A DNA stretch of 64,000 nt from Paraburkholderia ultramafica. GTDB taxonomy: Bacteria > Pseudomonadota > Gammaproteobacteria > Burkholderiales > Burkholderiaceae. A model generated the notes under the pieces. It saw only the letters and a program-made list of their open reading frames with translations, did not search any database and was not told the origin of the DNA. Position numbers and translations under genes: made by a program. Positions 1-8,191 of this stretch are shown piece by piece (the first letter of the stretch is position 1; each line of letters starts with the position of its first letter). The stretch spans positions 1 through 64,000 of the forward strand of contig NZ_CADIKK010000021.1 of the NCBI RefSeq assembly GCF_902859915.1, in the 5' to 3' direction.

Positions 1-210
1 GGCAGCCGGTGCGGATGCGTCGGCGGCCGGTGCCGAAGCTGCGGCGGCAGCAGGCGCTGCCGACGCGTCCGGCGCCGGCGCGCTGGCCGTCGTGTCGGGA
101 GCAGCGGCCGAGGCGGCTGCGGGAGCGGAAGCGTCGTCCGCGAGGGCGGCGCCGATACCGCCCGCGAGCAGCGAACCGGCCATCAGCAGGGACATCAATA
201 ATTTGCGCAT
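1..210 (-). CDS. amtB: Ammonium transporter AmtB, N-terminal part (runs off the window)
   Basis: Only the first 70 codons are present, reading leftward. They encode a signal-peptide-like start (MRKLLMSLLMAGSLLAGGIG) followed by a low-complexity stretch rich in Ala, Ser and Pro. Amt proteins of this lineage commonly have a cleaved signal and an Ala-rich linker before the first transmembrane helix. The transporter core itself is outside the window, so the call rests on the position directly downstream of glnK (44 bp gap), the usual glnK-amtB pair. An AGAGGA ribosome-binding site lies upstream of the ATG. AmtB would conduct ammonium across the inner membrane and be gated by GlnK. Confidence 0.75.
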   Translation of the reverse strand, partial: MRKLLMSLLMAGSLLAGGIGAALADDASAPAAASAAAPDTTASAPAPDASAAPAAAAASAPAADASAPAA

Positions 211-254
211 CTTTCGTTTCCTCTTGTCGCTATCTGTGTTGCTATCTTTTCGTA

Positions 255-593
255 TTACAGAGCGTCCGCGCCGGTCTCCCCGGTGCGAATCCGAATCACC
301 TGTTCGATCGGCGTGACGAAAATCTTGCCGTCGCCGATCTTGCCGGTGCGTGCCGCGCGCTCGAGCGCCTCGATCGCCTGGTCGACGATGTCGTCGGAGA
401 CGGCCGCCTCGATCTTTACCTTCGGCAGGAAATCGACGACATATTCAGCACCCCGATACAGCTCCGTGTGGCCCTTCTGCCGGCCGAAGCCTTTGACTTC
501 GGTCACCGTGATGCCTGAGACGCCGATGGCCGACAAGGCTTCGCGCGCCTCATCGAGCTTGAACGGCTTGATGATTGCGGTGATGAGTTTCAT
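255..593 (-). CDS. glnK: Nitrogen regulatory protein P-II (GlnK/GlnB)
   Basis: A 112-residue P-II signal protein, the full family length. It starts MKLITAIIKPFKLDEAREAL and carries the T-loop with Tyr51 (ELYRGAEY), the site uridylylated by GlnD when nitrogen is scarce. The conserved C-terminal segment GKIFVTPIEQVIRIRTGE is present. P-II trimers bind ATP/ADP and 2-oxoglutarate and control glutamine synthetase, NtrB and AmtB. Pairing with amtB favours the GlnK role over GlnB. The longer reading frame upstream is not needed: the family start MKLI fits exactly. A sigma-54-type promoter sits about 120 bp upstream. Confidence 0.95.
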   Translation of the reverse strand: MKLITAIIKPFKLDEAREALSAIGVSGITVTEVKGFGRQKGHTELYRGAEYVVDFLPKVKIEAAVSDDIVDQAIEALERAARTGKIGDGKIFVTPIEQVIRIRTGETGADAL

Positions 594-609
594 GAAATCC
601 CTCGCTAAG

Positions 610-653
610 TTGCGTATCCCGTTGCGTAACCCGTTTTGCGTACCCGTAACCCG
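610..653 (-). repeat. Degenerate 12-13 bp tandem repeat in the glnK leader
   Basis: Between the glnK start and its predicted promoter the sequence repeats a TTGCGTAACCCG-like unit (plus strand): copies at 610-621 and 622-633, a 13-bp variant at 634-646 and a partial copy to 653. It would lie in the glnK 5' untranslated RNA. Function unknown. Confidence 0.6.
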
Positions 654-715
654 TTCGCGTGGTCTCGTTGCGCTGCCGGCAAAAAGCTTCCGACAGTGCG
701 CGCGGGGCAGTAACA

Positions 716-730
716 GCAACTCGCATGCCA
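716..730 (-). promoter_or_regulatory. Sigma-54 (-24/-12) promoter candidate for glnK-amtB
   Basis: On the minus strand this reads TGGCATGCGAGTTGC. It matches the RpoN consensus TGGCAC-N5-TTGC at all but one conserved base, with correct GG-N10-GC spacing. It points toward glnK and gives a leader of about 110 nt. This fits the known NtrC/RpoN control of glnK-amtB. Confidence 0.75.
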
Positions 731-960
731 TGTTGTGTCAGACTGCGCACCGCGCGCGCTACGAAAGGCGCGCAGGCGGCCCTGGCCGGATGGCTAACGA
801 TGGCCGGACACGGTGGCGCGGCGTATGGATCGTTGCTAGAGTGTTCGAAGGTTTTGAACGCAAGGCCACGCACCAAAGGCGCTCATGCGGCAGCGGTGCG
901 CAACGTGGCACGCACCAAGACAGCCCATGCACCACGACAAAGCACAGACGTATCGGAATA

Positions 961-977
961 TGCACATTTTTTGTGCG
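961..977. promoter_or_regulatory. NtrC-like enhancer site
   Basis: TGCACATTTTTTGTGCG matches the NtrC binding pattern TGCAC-N7-GTGCA at nine of ten specified bases. It lies about 230 bp upstream of the sigma-54-type promoter of glnK, a normal enhancer distance, and only 15 bp before the ubiK start codon. Confidence 0.55.
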
Positions 978-991
978 CAAAGGGGAACACC

Positions 992-1249
992 ATGAAACAA
1001 CCGAACGATGTTTTTAACGACTTTCAGGCTCGCATGAGCGAGCTGTTCAAGAACTCGCCGGCCAAAGATGTCGAACGCAACGTCAAAGCCATGCTGTCGC
1101 AAGGCTTTTCGAAACTCGACCTGGTCACGCGTGAGGAATTCGATACGCAGACCCAGGTGCTGGTGCGCACCCGCGCGCGCCTCGAAGAGCTGGAGCGCCG
1201 CGTCGCCGAGCTCGAGCAGAAATTGCCGGTCACGACGCAAACGCCGTAA
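992..1249 (+). CDS. ubiK: Ubiquinone biosynthesis accessory factor UbiK (YqiC/BMFP family)
   Basis: An 85-residue protein beginning MKQPNDVFNDFQARMSELF. The C-terminal half (about residues 46-76, REEFDTQTQVLVRTRARLEE onward) is a coiled coil, the hallmark of this small family. UbiK assists UbiJ and the Ubi complex in late aerobic ubiquinone synthesis and binds lipids. The start is supported by an AGGGGAA ribosome-binding site. It stands alone between glnK and comM. Confidence 0.85.
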   Translation: MKQPNDVFNDFQARMSELFKNSPAKDVERNVKAMLSQGFSKLDLVTREEFDTQTQVLVRTRARLEELERRVAELEQKLPVTTQTP

Positions 1250-1370
1250 CGGGTTGCTCGCAGCGCACTAGCTGCGCAGTGCTGCACATCACAGGCAAGC
1301 GAGCCGTGACGTCATCAGCGTTTTAGGGGACTTGCGCGCGCCCCCGGCGCGTCGTCCGACGGGAGAAAAC

Positions 1371-2978
1371 ATGTCGCTTGCCGTGGTGCGCAGTCGCGCG
1401 CCGGCCTCTGGCCGCGCGCCCGAAGTAACCGTCGAGGTTCACCTCGCGAACGGATTACCCTCTTTTTCGATCGTCGGCCTTCCTGATCTGGAAGTGCGCG
1501 AAAGTCGCGAGCGCGTGCGCGCGGCGCTGCAAAACTGCGGCTTCGATTTCCCAGTCCGGCGTATCACCGTCAATCTCGCTCCCGCTGACTTGCCGAAGGA
1601 ATCCGGCCGCTTCGATCTGCCGATCGCACTGGGCATACTCGCGGCGAGCGGGCAGATTCCCGCTGAATCCTTGCTGTATCGGGAGTTTGCCGGCGAGTTG
1701 TCGTTGACCGGTGCGCTGCGGCCGATGCGCGGTGCTTTCGCAATGGCTTGCGGGACGGCGCGCAGCGGTGCTGCCCAGAGCGGCGGCGATAGCGCCAGCG
1801 CCTCGCCTGGCGCGATTGCCGGCGAGCCGGCGGCGGGCCAGATGCCGCCGGAGCGGACTCCGCAACTCTATCTTCCCGCCGCAAGCGCGGCGGAAGCGGC
1901 GCTCGTGCCCGGCGTCGACGTTTATGGCGCCGTCGATCTACCGACGCTATGCGCTCACCTGGCGGGAGCACCCGACGCGCGGCTCGCCCCGGTCGCCGCA
2001 CCGAACCTCGCGGATACCGCACCCGCCGTCGTTCCCGACATGGCCGACGTGATCGGCCAGCGCGGCGCGCGCCGCGCACTTGAAGTCGCCGCGGCCGGCG
2101 GGCATCACGTGCTGCTGATCGGGCCGCCCGGCGCGGGCAAATCGATGCTCGCCGCCCGCCTGCCGGGCCTGCTGCCGCCGATGACCGACGACGAGGCGCT
2201 CAGCTCCGCCGCCCTGCTGTCCGCCAGCCGCGTCGGGTTCACGCCGGCGCAGTGGCGGCAACGGCCGTTTCGCGCGCCGCATCATTCGTCGAGCGCGGCG
2301 GCGCTGGTGGGTGGCCGCAATCCGCCGCAACCCGGCGAGATCACGCTGGCGCATCTGGGTGTGCTGTTCCTGGACGAATTGCCCGAATTCGATCGCGCGG
2401 TCCTCGAAACGCTGCGCGAGCCACTCGAAGCCGGCCGCATCACGATCTCGCGCGCCGCCTTGCAAGCGGATTTCCCGGCGGCCTGCCAACTGATCGCCGC
2501 CATGAACCCCTGCCCCTGCGGCTGGCGCGGCGACCCGGGCGGCCGCTGCCGCTGCACGCGGGAGATCGCGGCGCGTTATCTTCGCAAGCTGTCCGGTCCC
2601 TTGCTGGATCGGATCGATATCCAGCTCGAGATTCCGGCGCTGACACCAGCGGAACTGTCGGCCCGTGCGACAACGACAGGTGAAGCGAGCGCGGCAATCG
2701 CGCGGCGGGTCTGCGCCGCTCGTGAACGGCAATTGATCCGGCAGGGCAAGACCAATCGCGAACTGGATGGCCGGGAAGTAGACGAAGTCTGCCGTCCCGA
2801 CGCAGCGGGTGAAGCGCTGCTGCGCGAAGCCGGCGAGCGCTTCGGCTGGTCAGCGCGCGCTTACTACCGCGTGCTGAAGGTCGCGCGGACCATCGCCGAC
2901 CTCGCCGGCGCAGCAATGCCGAGCGCCGCGCAGATCGCCGAAGCTATCCAATATCGCCGGGCTTTTGGCTCGCTATGA
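1371..2978 (+). CDS. comM: YifB/ComM family Mg-chelatase-like AAA+ ATPase
   Basis: A 535-residue protein. An N-terminal ChlI-like domain (about 1-115) is followed by an AAA+ core with Walker A GPPGAGKS at 251-258, Walker B VLFLDE at 331-336 and a four-cysteine element (Cys381, 383, 393, 395), then the C-terminal Mg_chelatase_C domain. ComM is a hexameric helicase that promotes branch migration during natural transformation. Residues about 128-162 form an Ala/Gly/Ser-rich insertion between the two conserved blocks, probably a lineage-specific linker. The start follows GGGAGAAAAC; upstream in-frame codons have no better signal. The gene is complete. Confidence 0.93.
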   Translation: MSLAVVRSRAPASGRAPEVTVEVHLANGLPSFSIVGLPDLEVRESRERVRAALQNCGFDFPVRRITVNLAPADLPKESGRFDLPIALGILAASGQIPAESLLYREFAGELSLTGALRPMRGAFAMACGTARSGAAQSGGDSASASPGAIAGEPAAGQMPPERTPQLYLPAASAAEAALVPGVDVYGAVDLPTLCAHLAGAPDARLAPVAAPNLADTAPAVVPDMADVIGQRGARRALEVAAAGGHHVLLIGPPGAGKSMLAARLPGLLPPMTDDEALSSAALLSASRVGFTPAQWRQRPFRAPHHSSSAAALVGGRNPPQPGEITLAHLGVLFLDELPEFDRAVLETLREPLEAGRITISRAALQADFPAACQLIAAMNPCPCGWRGDPGGRCRCTREIAARYLRKLSGPLLDRIDIQLEIPALTPAELSARATTTGEASAAIARRVCAARERQLIRQGKTNRELDGREVDEVCRPDAAGEALLREAGERFGWSARAYYRVLKVARTIADLAGAAMPSAAQIAEAIQYRRAFGSL

Positions 2979-3006
2979 AGATAAAAATATGCTGTCAAGA
3001 CTTGAC

Positions 3007-3015
3007 TTATGCACA
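3007..3015 (+). promoter_or_regulatory. DnaA box (TTATGCACA)
   Basis: Perfect match to the DnaA recognition sequence TTATNCACA, at the left edge of the AT-rich gap. Confidence 0.45.
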
Positions 3016-3182
3016 TGCGCGCGCCTCCGATAGATTTTGATACATCTGAAAGGCGCGCTGACGGACAACTCAGAAAGCCATTGATTTAATTGAATTTTTT
3101 AAAACGTGCCAAGCAAGCGAAAACTGACAGAATACCCAAGGGACGGGCATCTGCGGCAAATCGCGCCAAGTTCTCAACAGAG

Positions 3183-3191
3183 TTATCCACA
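3183..3191 (+). promoter_or_regulatory. DnaA box (TTATCCACA)
   Basis: Exact high-affinity DnaA box. A near-match in inverse orientation, TGTGAGTAA, follows at 3197-3205. Confidence 0.5.
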
Positions 3192-3310
3192 GGACCTGTG
3201 AGTAACAGAAAAACTTCAACGTAAACCGATAATTAGCGTGCGATCCTGCGAAGGAACTTTCACTGTCTACGGCAGCCACTGACGCACCGAATCGGCCAAA
3301 AATACCGCCA

Positions 3311-4000
3311 TTAATAGAGTTGGAACGACGAAAAAAATTGGTCGACCTGTTCCTGCGGCAGCGGTTTGGAAGCGATGATCGCCGCCTGATAGACGTGCGG
3401 CCCGCGCGCCACCAGCCGGGCGTAGACGGTGCGCATTTCATGCTGCGAGCCCGCCTCGCCGCTTAGCTTCATTTCCAGGCCCAGCACCCGCCCGCCCGCA
3501 GCGAGCGGAATTTGCACCGCATGTGCGTCGGGCGCCGCGCCCACGTTGCGGGCGAGGCCATCGCGCAAAAAATCGAGCGTGGCGCGCTGCGTGGCTTCGT
3601 GGTCGTCCGGCAGCATCACGGTGCCGACCGCGAACACCGCGTTGCCGGCTTCGGCCGTTTGCATGGCCATCTGCATCGGCGTGCCGCCGATCTGCACCGG
3701 CCGCTGATCGTTGCCCGGCTTGGCCGGAAAGTCGACGGTGTAGCCTTTGTCGTTGTTCATGATGGTCCGCCAGTCGTAAGTCGGCGAGCAGGCGCTCAGC
3801 GCGACGCCGAGCGCCAGCGTGCAAGCCGCCGTGCCGAGCACGGCACGCGCCCGCGACGGGCGCGAAGCAGCGTCCGGGGAGCCAACCGGCCGGCTAGAGG
3901 CGTTAGCGGCCAACCGACCACCCCGGAAACGGCCACCAAAGGAAAAGCAAAATGTAATTCGGGCGAGCAAACGGCTAACGCGAAAAGCGGTTCGGAACAT
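3311..4000 (-). CDS. Putative secreted lipoprotein of unknown function
   Basis: The frame encodes up to 229 residues. A hydrophobic signal segment (GTAACTLALGVALSAC, residues 56-71) ends in a lipobox, with Cys71 as the probable lipid-modified residue. The mature part resembles small conserved proteins of Burkholderiales (ends QEQVDQFFSSFQLY) with no assigned function. Counted from the only ATG the signal lies unusually deep, and no ribosome-binding site precedes that ATG. The true start may be a TTG or GTG codon nearer the signal (candidates around codons 30 and 54). Divergent from tlpA. Confidence 0.6.
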   Translation of the reverse strand: MFRTAFRVSRLLARITFCFSFGGRFRGGRLAANASSRPVGSPDAASRPSRARAVLGTAACTLALGVALSACSPTYDWRTIMNNDKGYTVDFPAKPGNDQRPVQIGGTPMQMAMQTAEAGNAVFAVGTVMLPDDHEATQRATLDFLRDGLARNVGAAPDAHAVQIPLAAGGRVLGLEMKLSGEAGSQHEMRTVYARLVARGPHVYQAAIIASKPLPQEQVDQFFSSFQLY

Positions 4001-4172
4001 GGGGACAGAAGATCGGACTGACCAGAACGTAAAACCCTATTATCCGCTCCCGACTCCCGTCCTGCCGCGCCAGCGGAATGGGGCTACAATAGCGACGCGG
4101 TTCAGCACCGGGCCTAACGCCCCTAACCGACGCACTGTCCCGCGCGTTCGCGCGACTCTCGAGGTTCCGTTC

Positions 4173-4700
4173 ATGAGCTCCAACCCATCCACCGCCGCCC
4201 GGCGCACGAACCCGCTTCGCTATATCATCGTGGCCGCCGTGGCCATCGTGCTGGCCATCGCCGGTTACTTTGCGTTTGCAGGCCAGCAGCGCGTGCCCGA
4301 TGCGACCTTTACGCTGCTGTCCGGCCAGAAAATCACGACCGCCGACCTGAAGGGCAAGGTCTACCTCGTCAACTTCTGGGCGACGAACTGCGACACCTGC
4401 ATGAAGGAAATGCCGCAGATGGTCGAGACCTATAACCGCTTCAAGGGCCAGGGCCTTGAATTCGTCGCCGTGGCAATGAACTACGACGCGCCGATGTACG
4501 TGACCAACTACACGCAAACGCGCCAGTTGCCGTTCAAGGTTGCGATGGACGACGGCTCGGCCGCCAAGCAGTTCGGCAACGTCCAGCTCACGCCGACCAC
4601 GTTCCTGATCGACAAGGACGGCAAGATTCTGAAGCGCTATGTCGGCGAACCGCAGTTCGCGGAACTCGACCAGTTGCTGGAAAAGGCACTGAAAGCGTAA
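4173..4700 (+). CDS. TlpA-like membrane-anchored thioredoxin-family protein
   Basis: A 175-residue protein with one N-terminal transmembrane anchor (about 17-37) and a periplasmic thioredoxin fold. The active site is WATNCDTC with redox cysteines 73 and 76. The cis-proline loop is QLTPTTF (Pro141). TlpA/ResA-type proteins reduce or oxidise periplasmic disulfides, for example in cytochrome maturation or copper delivery; the exact partner cannot be read here. A GAGG ribosome-binding site precedes the ATG, and a TACAAT box at 4085-4090 is a possible -10 element. Confidence 0.85.
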   Translation: MSSNPSTAARRTNPLRYIIVAAVAIVLAIAGYFAFAGQQRVPDATFTLLSGQKITTADLKGKVYLVNFWATNCDTCMKEMPQMVETYNRFKGQGLEFVAVAMNYDAPMYVTNYTQTRQLPFKVAMDDGSAAKQFGNVQLTPTTFLIDKDGKILKRYVGEPQFAELDQLLEKALKA

Positions 4701-4732
4701 CGTCCGCCAGTCCGATTCAGACTGATTCAAAC

Positions 4733-4761
4733 GCGCCGGCATCGCATCGTGCCGCCGGCGC
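4733..4761. terminator. GC-rich inverted repeat between tlpA-like gene and dctD
   Basis: An 8-bp perfect inverted repeat (GCGCCGGC / GCCGGCGC) with a 13-nt loop lies in the 70-bp gap between two convergent genes. No T-run follows, so it is only a possible terminator. Confidence 0.3.
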
Positions 4762-4770
4762 AGTCAATCC

Positions 4771-6123
4771 TCACCGCTCCCCTTCCCCTTTGGCCGCCAG
4801 GCCATACCGCTTGATCTTCTCGTAGAGCGTGGCCTTGCCGAGCTGCAGCTTGTCCGCCGCGACCGCGACCACGCCGCCGGCCTGCGCCAGCGCCTCCGCG
4901 ATCATCGCCCGTTCGAATTGCTCGACGCGCTCCTTCAGCGGCTGCGTGGCCGCGGCGTCGTCGGCGAAAGACACGACCGGATCGTCGGCGACGCCGAGCA
5001 CGACGCGGTCGGCGGCGTTGCGCAGTTCCCGCACGTTGCCTGGCCAGTCTCGCTGCATCAGGCTCGCGCGCTGGCGATCGGTGAGGATCGGCGCCGAACG
5101 TTGATAGCGGACCGCCGCATCGAGCAGAAAGTGTTCGAAGAGCGGCACGATATCCTCGCGGCGCTCGCCCAACGGCGGCAACGCGATCGTCACCACATTC
5201 AGCCGATACAGCAGATCGCGCCGGAACGAACCGTCTGCGACATGCTCGGCCATATCGCCTTTCGCCGCGGCGACCACGCGGCAATTCACGCGAATCGGCT
5301 GATTCGAGCCGAGCCGCTCCAGCACGCCGTCCTGCAACACGCGCAGCAGCTTGACCTGCAACGCGAGCGGCATGCTCTCGATCTCGTCGAGAAACAGCGT
5401 GCCGCCCGACGCATATTCGAGCTTGCCGATCCGGCGTTTCGCCGCGCCGGTGAAGGCACCCGGTTCGTAGCCGAACATCTCCGACTCGAACATCGGCTCC
5501 GGCAACGCGCCGCAGTTCACCGCGATAAACGGCTTGTCACGCCGCGGCGACAACTCGTGCAGACTGCGCGCGATCAACTCCTTGCCCGCACCGGTATCGC
5601 CATTGATCAGCACGGACGCATCGGTCGGCGCGATATTCGCGATCAGCCGCCGCACCTGTTCGATCGCCGGACTGCGGCCGATAATCCGCGGCGCCACCGA
5701 GTTCTGCTCCGCCAGCTCGCGGCGCAACGCAAGGTTCTCCAGCACCAGCTTGCGGCGCTCCAACGCGCGCCGCACGGTTTCGATCAGCCGTTCGGACGCG
5801 AACGGCTTTTCGATGAAGTCATACGCTCCGTCGCGCATCGCCTGCACGGCCATCGAAATATCGCCGTGGCCCGTGACCAGGATCACCGGCACGTCGGGCG
5901 CGCGTTCGTGGCACTGCGCGAGCAGATCGAGGCCGCTCGCGCCGGGCAAGCGAATATCGCTGACGATCACGCCGGAGAAATCCGCGCTGATCACCTTCGC
6001 CGCGGACTCCACCGATGCATGGCCGATCACGTCGAAGCCCGCCAGTTGCAAACTCTGCACGCTGGCGCGCCGCACCAGTTCGTCGTCTTCGATATACAGC
6101 ACCTGCAGGCCGTGGTTCAGCAT
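4771..6123 (-). CDS. dctD: C4-dicarboxylate response regulator DctD (sigma-54 activator)
   Basis: A 450-residue NtrC-family regulator. The receiver domain (1-120) has the phospho-acceptor Asp56. The AAA+ domain has Walker A GDTGAGKE (175-182), the sigma-54 contact loop GAFTGA (222-227) and Walker B TLFLDE (242-247). A Fis-type helix-turn-helix closes the protein (about 415-445, LQLGKATLYEKIKRYGL). It follows dctB by 18 bp on the same strand, so the pair is one transcript. When phosphorylated by DctB it should activate RpoN-dependent transcription of dctA. Confidence 0.92.
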   Translation of the reverse strand: MLNHGLQVLYIEDDELVRRASVQSLQLAGFDVIGHASVESAAKVISADFSGVIVSDIRLPGASGLDLLAQCHERAPDVPVILVTGHGDISMAVQAMRDGAYDFIEKPFASERLIETVRRALERRKLVLENLALRRELAEQNSVAPRIIGRSPAIEQVRRLIANIAPTDASVLINGDTGAGKELIARSLHELSPRRDKPFIAVNCGALPEPMFESEMFGYEPGAFTGAAKRRIGKLEYASGGTLFLDEIESMPLALQVKLLRVLQDGVLERLGSNQPIRVNCRVVAAAKGDMAEHVADGSFRRDLLYRLNVVTIALPPLGERREDIVPLFEHFLLDAAVRYQRSAPILTDRQRASLMQRDWPGNVRELRNAADRVVLGVADDPVVSFADDAAATQPLKERVEQFERAMIAEALAQAGGVVAVAADKLQLGKATLYEKIKRYGLAAKGEGER

Positions 6124-6141
6124 GGCGTTTTCCGTCTTGAT

Positions 6142-8061
6142 TCAGGAACCCGTGGTCAGCGGGTCCGCCGGGTGGCTCGTCTGCACGCGCGCGCGGCGCA
6201 GCGTCAATACGAATAATGCACCGCCCTCCGGCGCATTGCGCGCCACCAGCGTGCCGCCGCAATCGCGCGCGATCGACGACGAAATCGCCAGCCCGAGGCC
6301 AAGTCCCTGGCCCATCTCCTTCGTCGTGAAGAACGGCTCGAACAGACGCGGCAGCACGTCGTCGGGAATGCCGGGCCCGTTGTCGCTCACCGCGAACGAC
6401 AGGTTCGCCTCGGCGACTTCGATCTCGATCGTAATGCGCGGCGGGCTCATGCCGGCAGTCGCGTCGAGCGCATTGCCGAGCAGGTTGATCAGCACCTGTT
6501 CGAGCCGCAGATCGTCGCAATGCGCGATCAGTTCGGGATGGTCAGCAGCGAGATTGAGCGGCGTGCGCGCGCCGCTGTCCGCATCGAACAAGGTGAACTC
6601 GAGTTCGACGCCCTGCAAGCGCTTCTGCAGCAACGCGACGACGTTGCGCAACGCCCGCACGATCGGCGCGCGCGCATTGCGCGGCCGCGCCCGTCCGACG
6701 AACAGCTTCAACTGATTGGTGATCTTGCCCATACGCTCGGTGAGCGCCGCGATCGCTTCGAGATTCTCGCGCGCCGACGCCTGATCGCCGCGTTCGAGCA
6801 GCACGCGGGTGTTGTCGGAAAAACCGCGCAACGCGGCGAGCGGCTGATTCAATTCATGCGTGATGCCGGCCGCCATCTGACCGAGTGCGGCAAGCTTGCT
6901 CGCCTGGATCAGCTCATCGTGCGCGGCGCGCAATTCCTGCTCGGCGCGCGTGCGTTCGGCCACTTCCTTCTGCAACTGTTCGTTCGCCTGAGAAAGATCC
7001 ACGGTGCGCTCGGCGACCCGCTGGTTCAGTTCCGCGTAGGCCGTTTGCAGCAGCGCGCGGCTGCGCATCATTTCACGCACGCGCGCGCGGCGCATGCGCC
7101 AGTAGAACGCGAGCAACACGATCGAGATGTAGCCGAAGCCGGTGACGATGGTCGCCTTGCGCGCGTCGGCGTCGACCGGATCGACGGGGGACATCGTGAT
7201 CAGATGCCAGTCCGGTTCGCCCATGCTGCGCCGCGACGCGAGATAGCGCGGCGCATAGCGGCCGCCGCCGATGCGCACGATCTGCGCATTGTCTTCGAGC
7301 ATGCGCTCGATCGTCAGCGGCAGCGGCGCGATCGGCTGCTGTGCGTATTGACGCGCCTGGTAGATCGAATCGGCGACCTGACCCGAGAGCGGCCGTATCG
7401 TGTGGTATTTCCACGCCGGCACCGAGGACAGAAAGATCACGCCGTGATCGTCGGTGACGACCAGCGGCTCGGACGCATCCGCGCCCTGAAACCATTCGAG
7501 ATCGAGTTTGACGACCGCCACGCCGACAATCTTGCCATCGCGCCGCACCGGCTGCGAGATGTAGTAGCCTGGCGCCTGCGAAATTGTGCCGATGCCGAAG
7601 AAGCGGCCCACGCCGCCCTTGATCGCATCGAGAAAATACGGCCGGAATTGGTAGCCCCCGCCGATGAAGCTACCCGGCCCGCGCCAGTTGCTCGCGGCGA
7701 CGCAATAGCCGTCGAGCGGAATGATGTAGGTAACGGTCGCCCGCGCGTGGCGGTTGAGGTCTTCGAGATAGAGATTGGCGCGCTTGACGTTCTCCGGACT
7801 CGGATCGACCAGCACGTCTTGCACGATGGGATGCTCGGCGAGCAGATACGGCAGCGATTCGTAGCGCTCGAGCGTGCTTTTCAGCGCGCCGGCGGTGCGC
7901 TCGACACGCACGGCGGCATTGCGCCGCAAGTTGTCGATCCCGCTTTGCCACGCGATGCTGTAGGTCAGCCAGCACGCCGCCACGAGCCCGGCAACGAGCG
8001 CGAAGAGGATCAACAGGCGGCGCGTCACGTTGGGAATGTCCGATCGGTAAGGATCGGACAT
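6142..8061 (-). CDS. dctB: C4-dicarboxylate sensor histidine kinase DctB
   Basis: A membrane sensor kinase of about 639 residues: transmembrane helix 1 (about 15-36), a periplasmic double-PAS (dCache-like) sensory domain, transmembrane helix 2 (about 303-323) and a coiled coil. The kinase core follows, with H-box GITHELNQPLAAL (His402), N-box LINLLGNALDA, and G-boxes SDNGPGIPDD and GLGLGLAISS. The chosen start (MSDPYRSDIP) puts a short cytosolic tail before helix 1. An in-frame ATG at 8142 would add 27 residues, and neither start has a strong ribosome-binding site. It senses succinate, fumarate or malate and phosphorylates DctD. Confidence 0.9.
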   Translation of the reverse strand: MSDPYRSDIPNVTRRLLILFALVAGLVAACWLTYSIAWQSGIDNLRRNAAVRVERTAGALKSTLERYESLPYLLAEHPIVQDVLVDPSPENVKRANLYLEDLNRHARATVTYIIPLDGYCVAASNWRGPGSFIGGGYQFRPYFLDAIKGGVGRFFGIGTISQAPGYYISQPVRRDGKIVGVAVVKLDLEWFQGADASEPLVVTDDHGVIFLSSVPAWKYHTIRPLSGQVADSIYQARQYAQQPIAPLPLTIERMLEDNAQIVRIGGGRYAPRYLASRRSMGEPDWHLITMSPVDPVDADARKATIVTGFGYISIVLLAFYWRMRRARVREMMRSRALLQTAYAELNQRVAERTVDLSQANEQLQKEVAERTRAEQELRAAHDELIQASKLAALGQMAAGITHELNQPLAALRGFSDNTRVLLERGDQASARENLEAIAALTERMGKITNQLKLFVGRARPRNARAPIVRALRNVVALLQKRLQGVELEFTLFDADSGARTPLNLAADHPELIAHCDDLRLEQVLINLLGNALDATAGMSPPRITIEIEVAEANLSFAVSDNGPGIPDDVLPRLFEPFFTTKEMGQGLGLGLAISSSIARDCGGTLVARNAPEGGALFVLTLRRARVQTSHPADPLTTGS

Positions 8062-8191
8062 TGTGGCATAACGCGGCGCGGCGCCGGCGCGAGCTTCGCT
8101 GGCCGGCGGCGCTGAGCGTTGGCGCGCGGTCCCCGGTTTCATACGCGGGTATCCGCAGCCGTCACGGTAGGCGTGTAAGCCGATGCGCGGC

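Larger units (their letters stand above)
594..991. other. Intergenic region between glnK (minus) and ubiK (plus)
   Basis: About 400 bp without a credible gene. It contains the leader repeats, the sigma-54-type promoter for glnK and an NtrC-like inverted repeat at 961-977. Several GGTGC/GCACC words at 895-935 could be further weak enhancer half-sites, but none makes a good full site. Open frames here have no homology I recognise and are treated as chance. Confidence 0.6.
2979..3310. other. AT-rich intergenic region with DnaA-box-like sites
   Basis: About 330 bp between the convergent ends of comM and a lipoprotein gene, clearly more AT-rich than its surroundings (for example 3080-3115). Since both genes end here it needs no promoter. 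It contains two perfect TTATNCACA boxes (3007-3015 and 3183-3191) and one single-mismatch box in the opposite direction (3197-3205). No terminator hairpin is evident. A 123-residue open frame on the minus strand has no recognisable features and is not called. Confidence 0.5.

Noticed and set aside
2979..3310. Chromosomal origin of replication
   Set aside because: DnaA boxes and an AT-rich stretch are present, but dnaA, dnaN, gyrB, rpmH or parAB are not nearby and the boxes are few; only a DnaA-binding locus is proposed.
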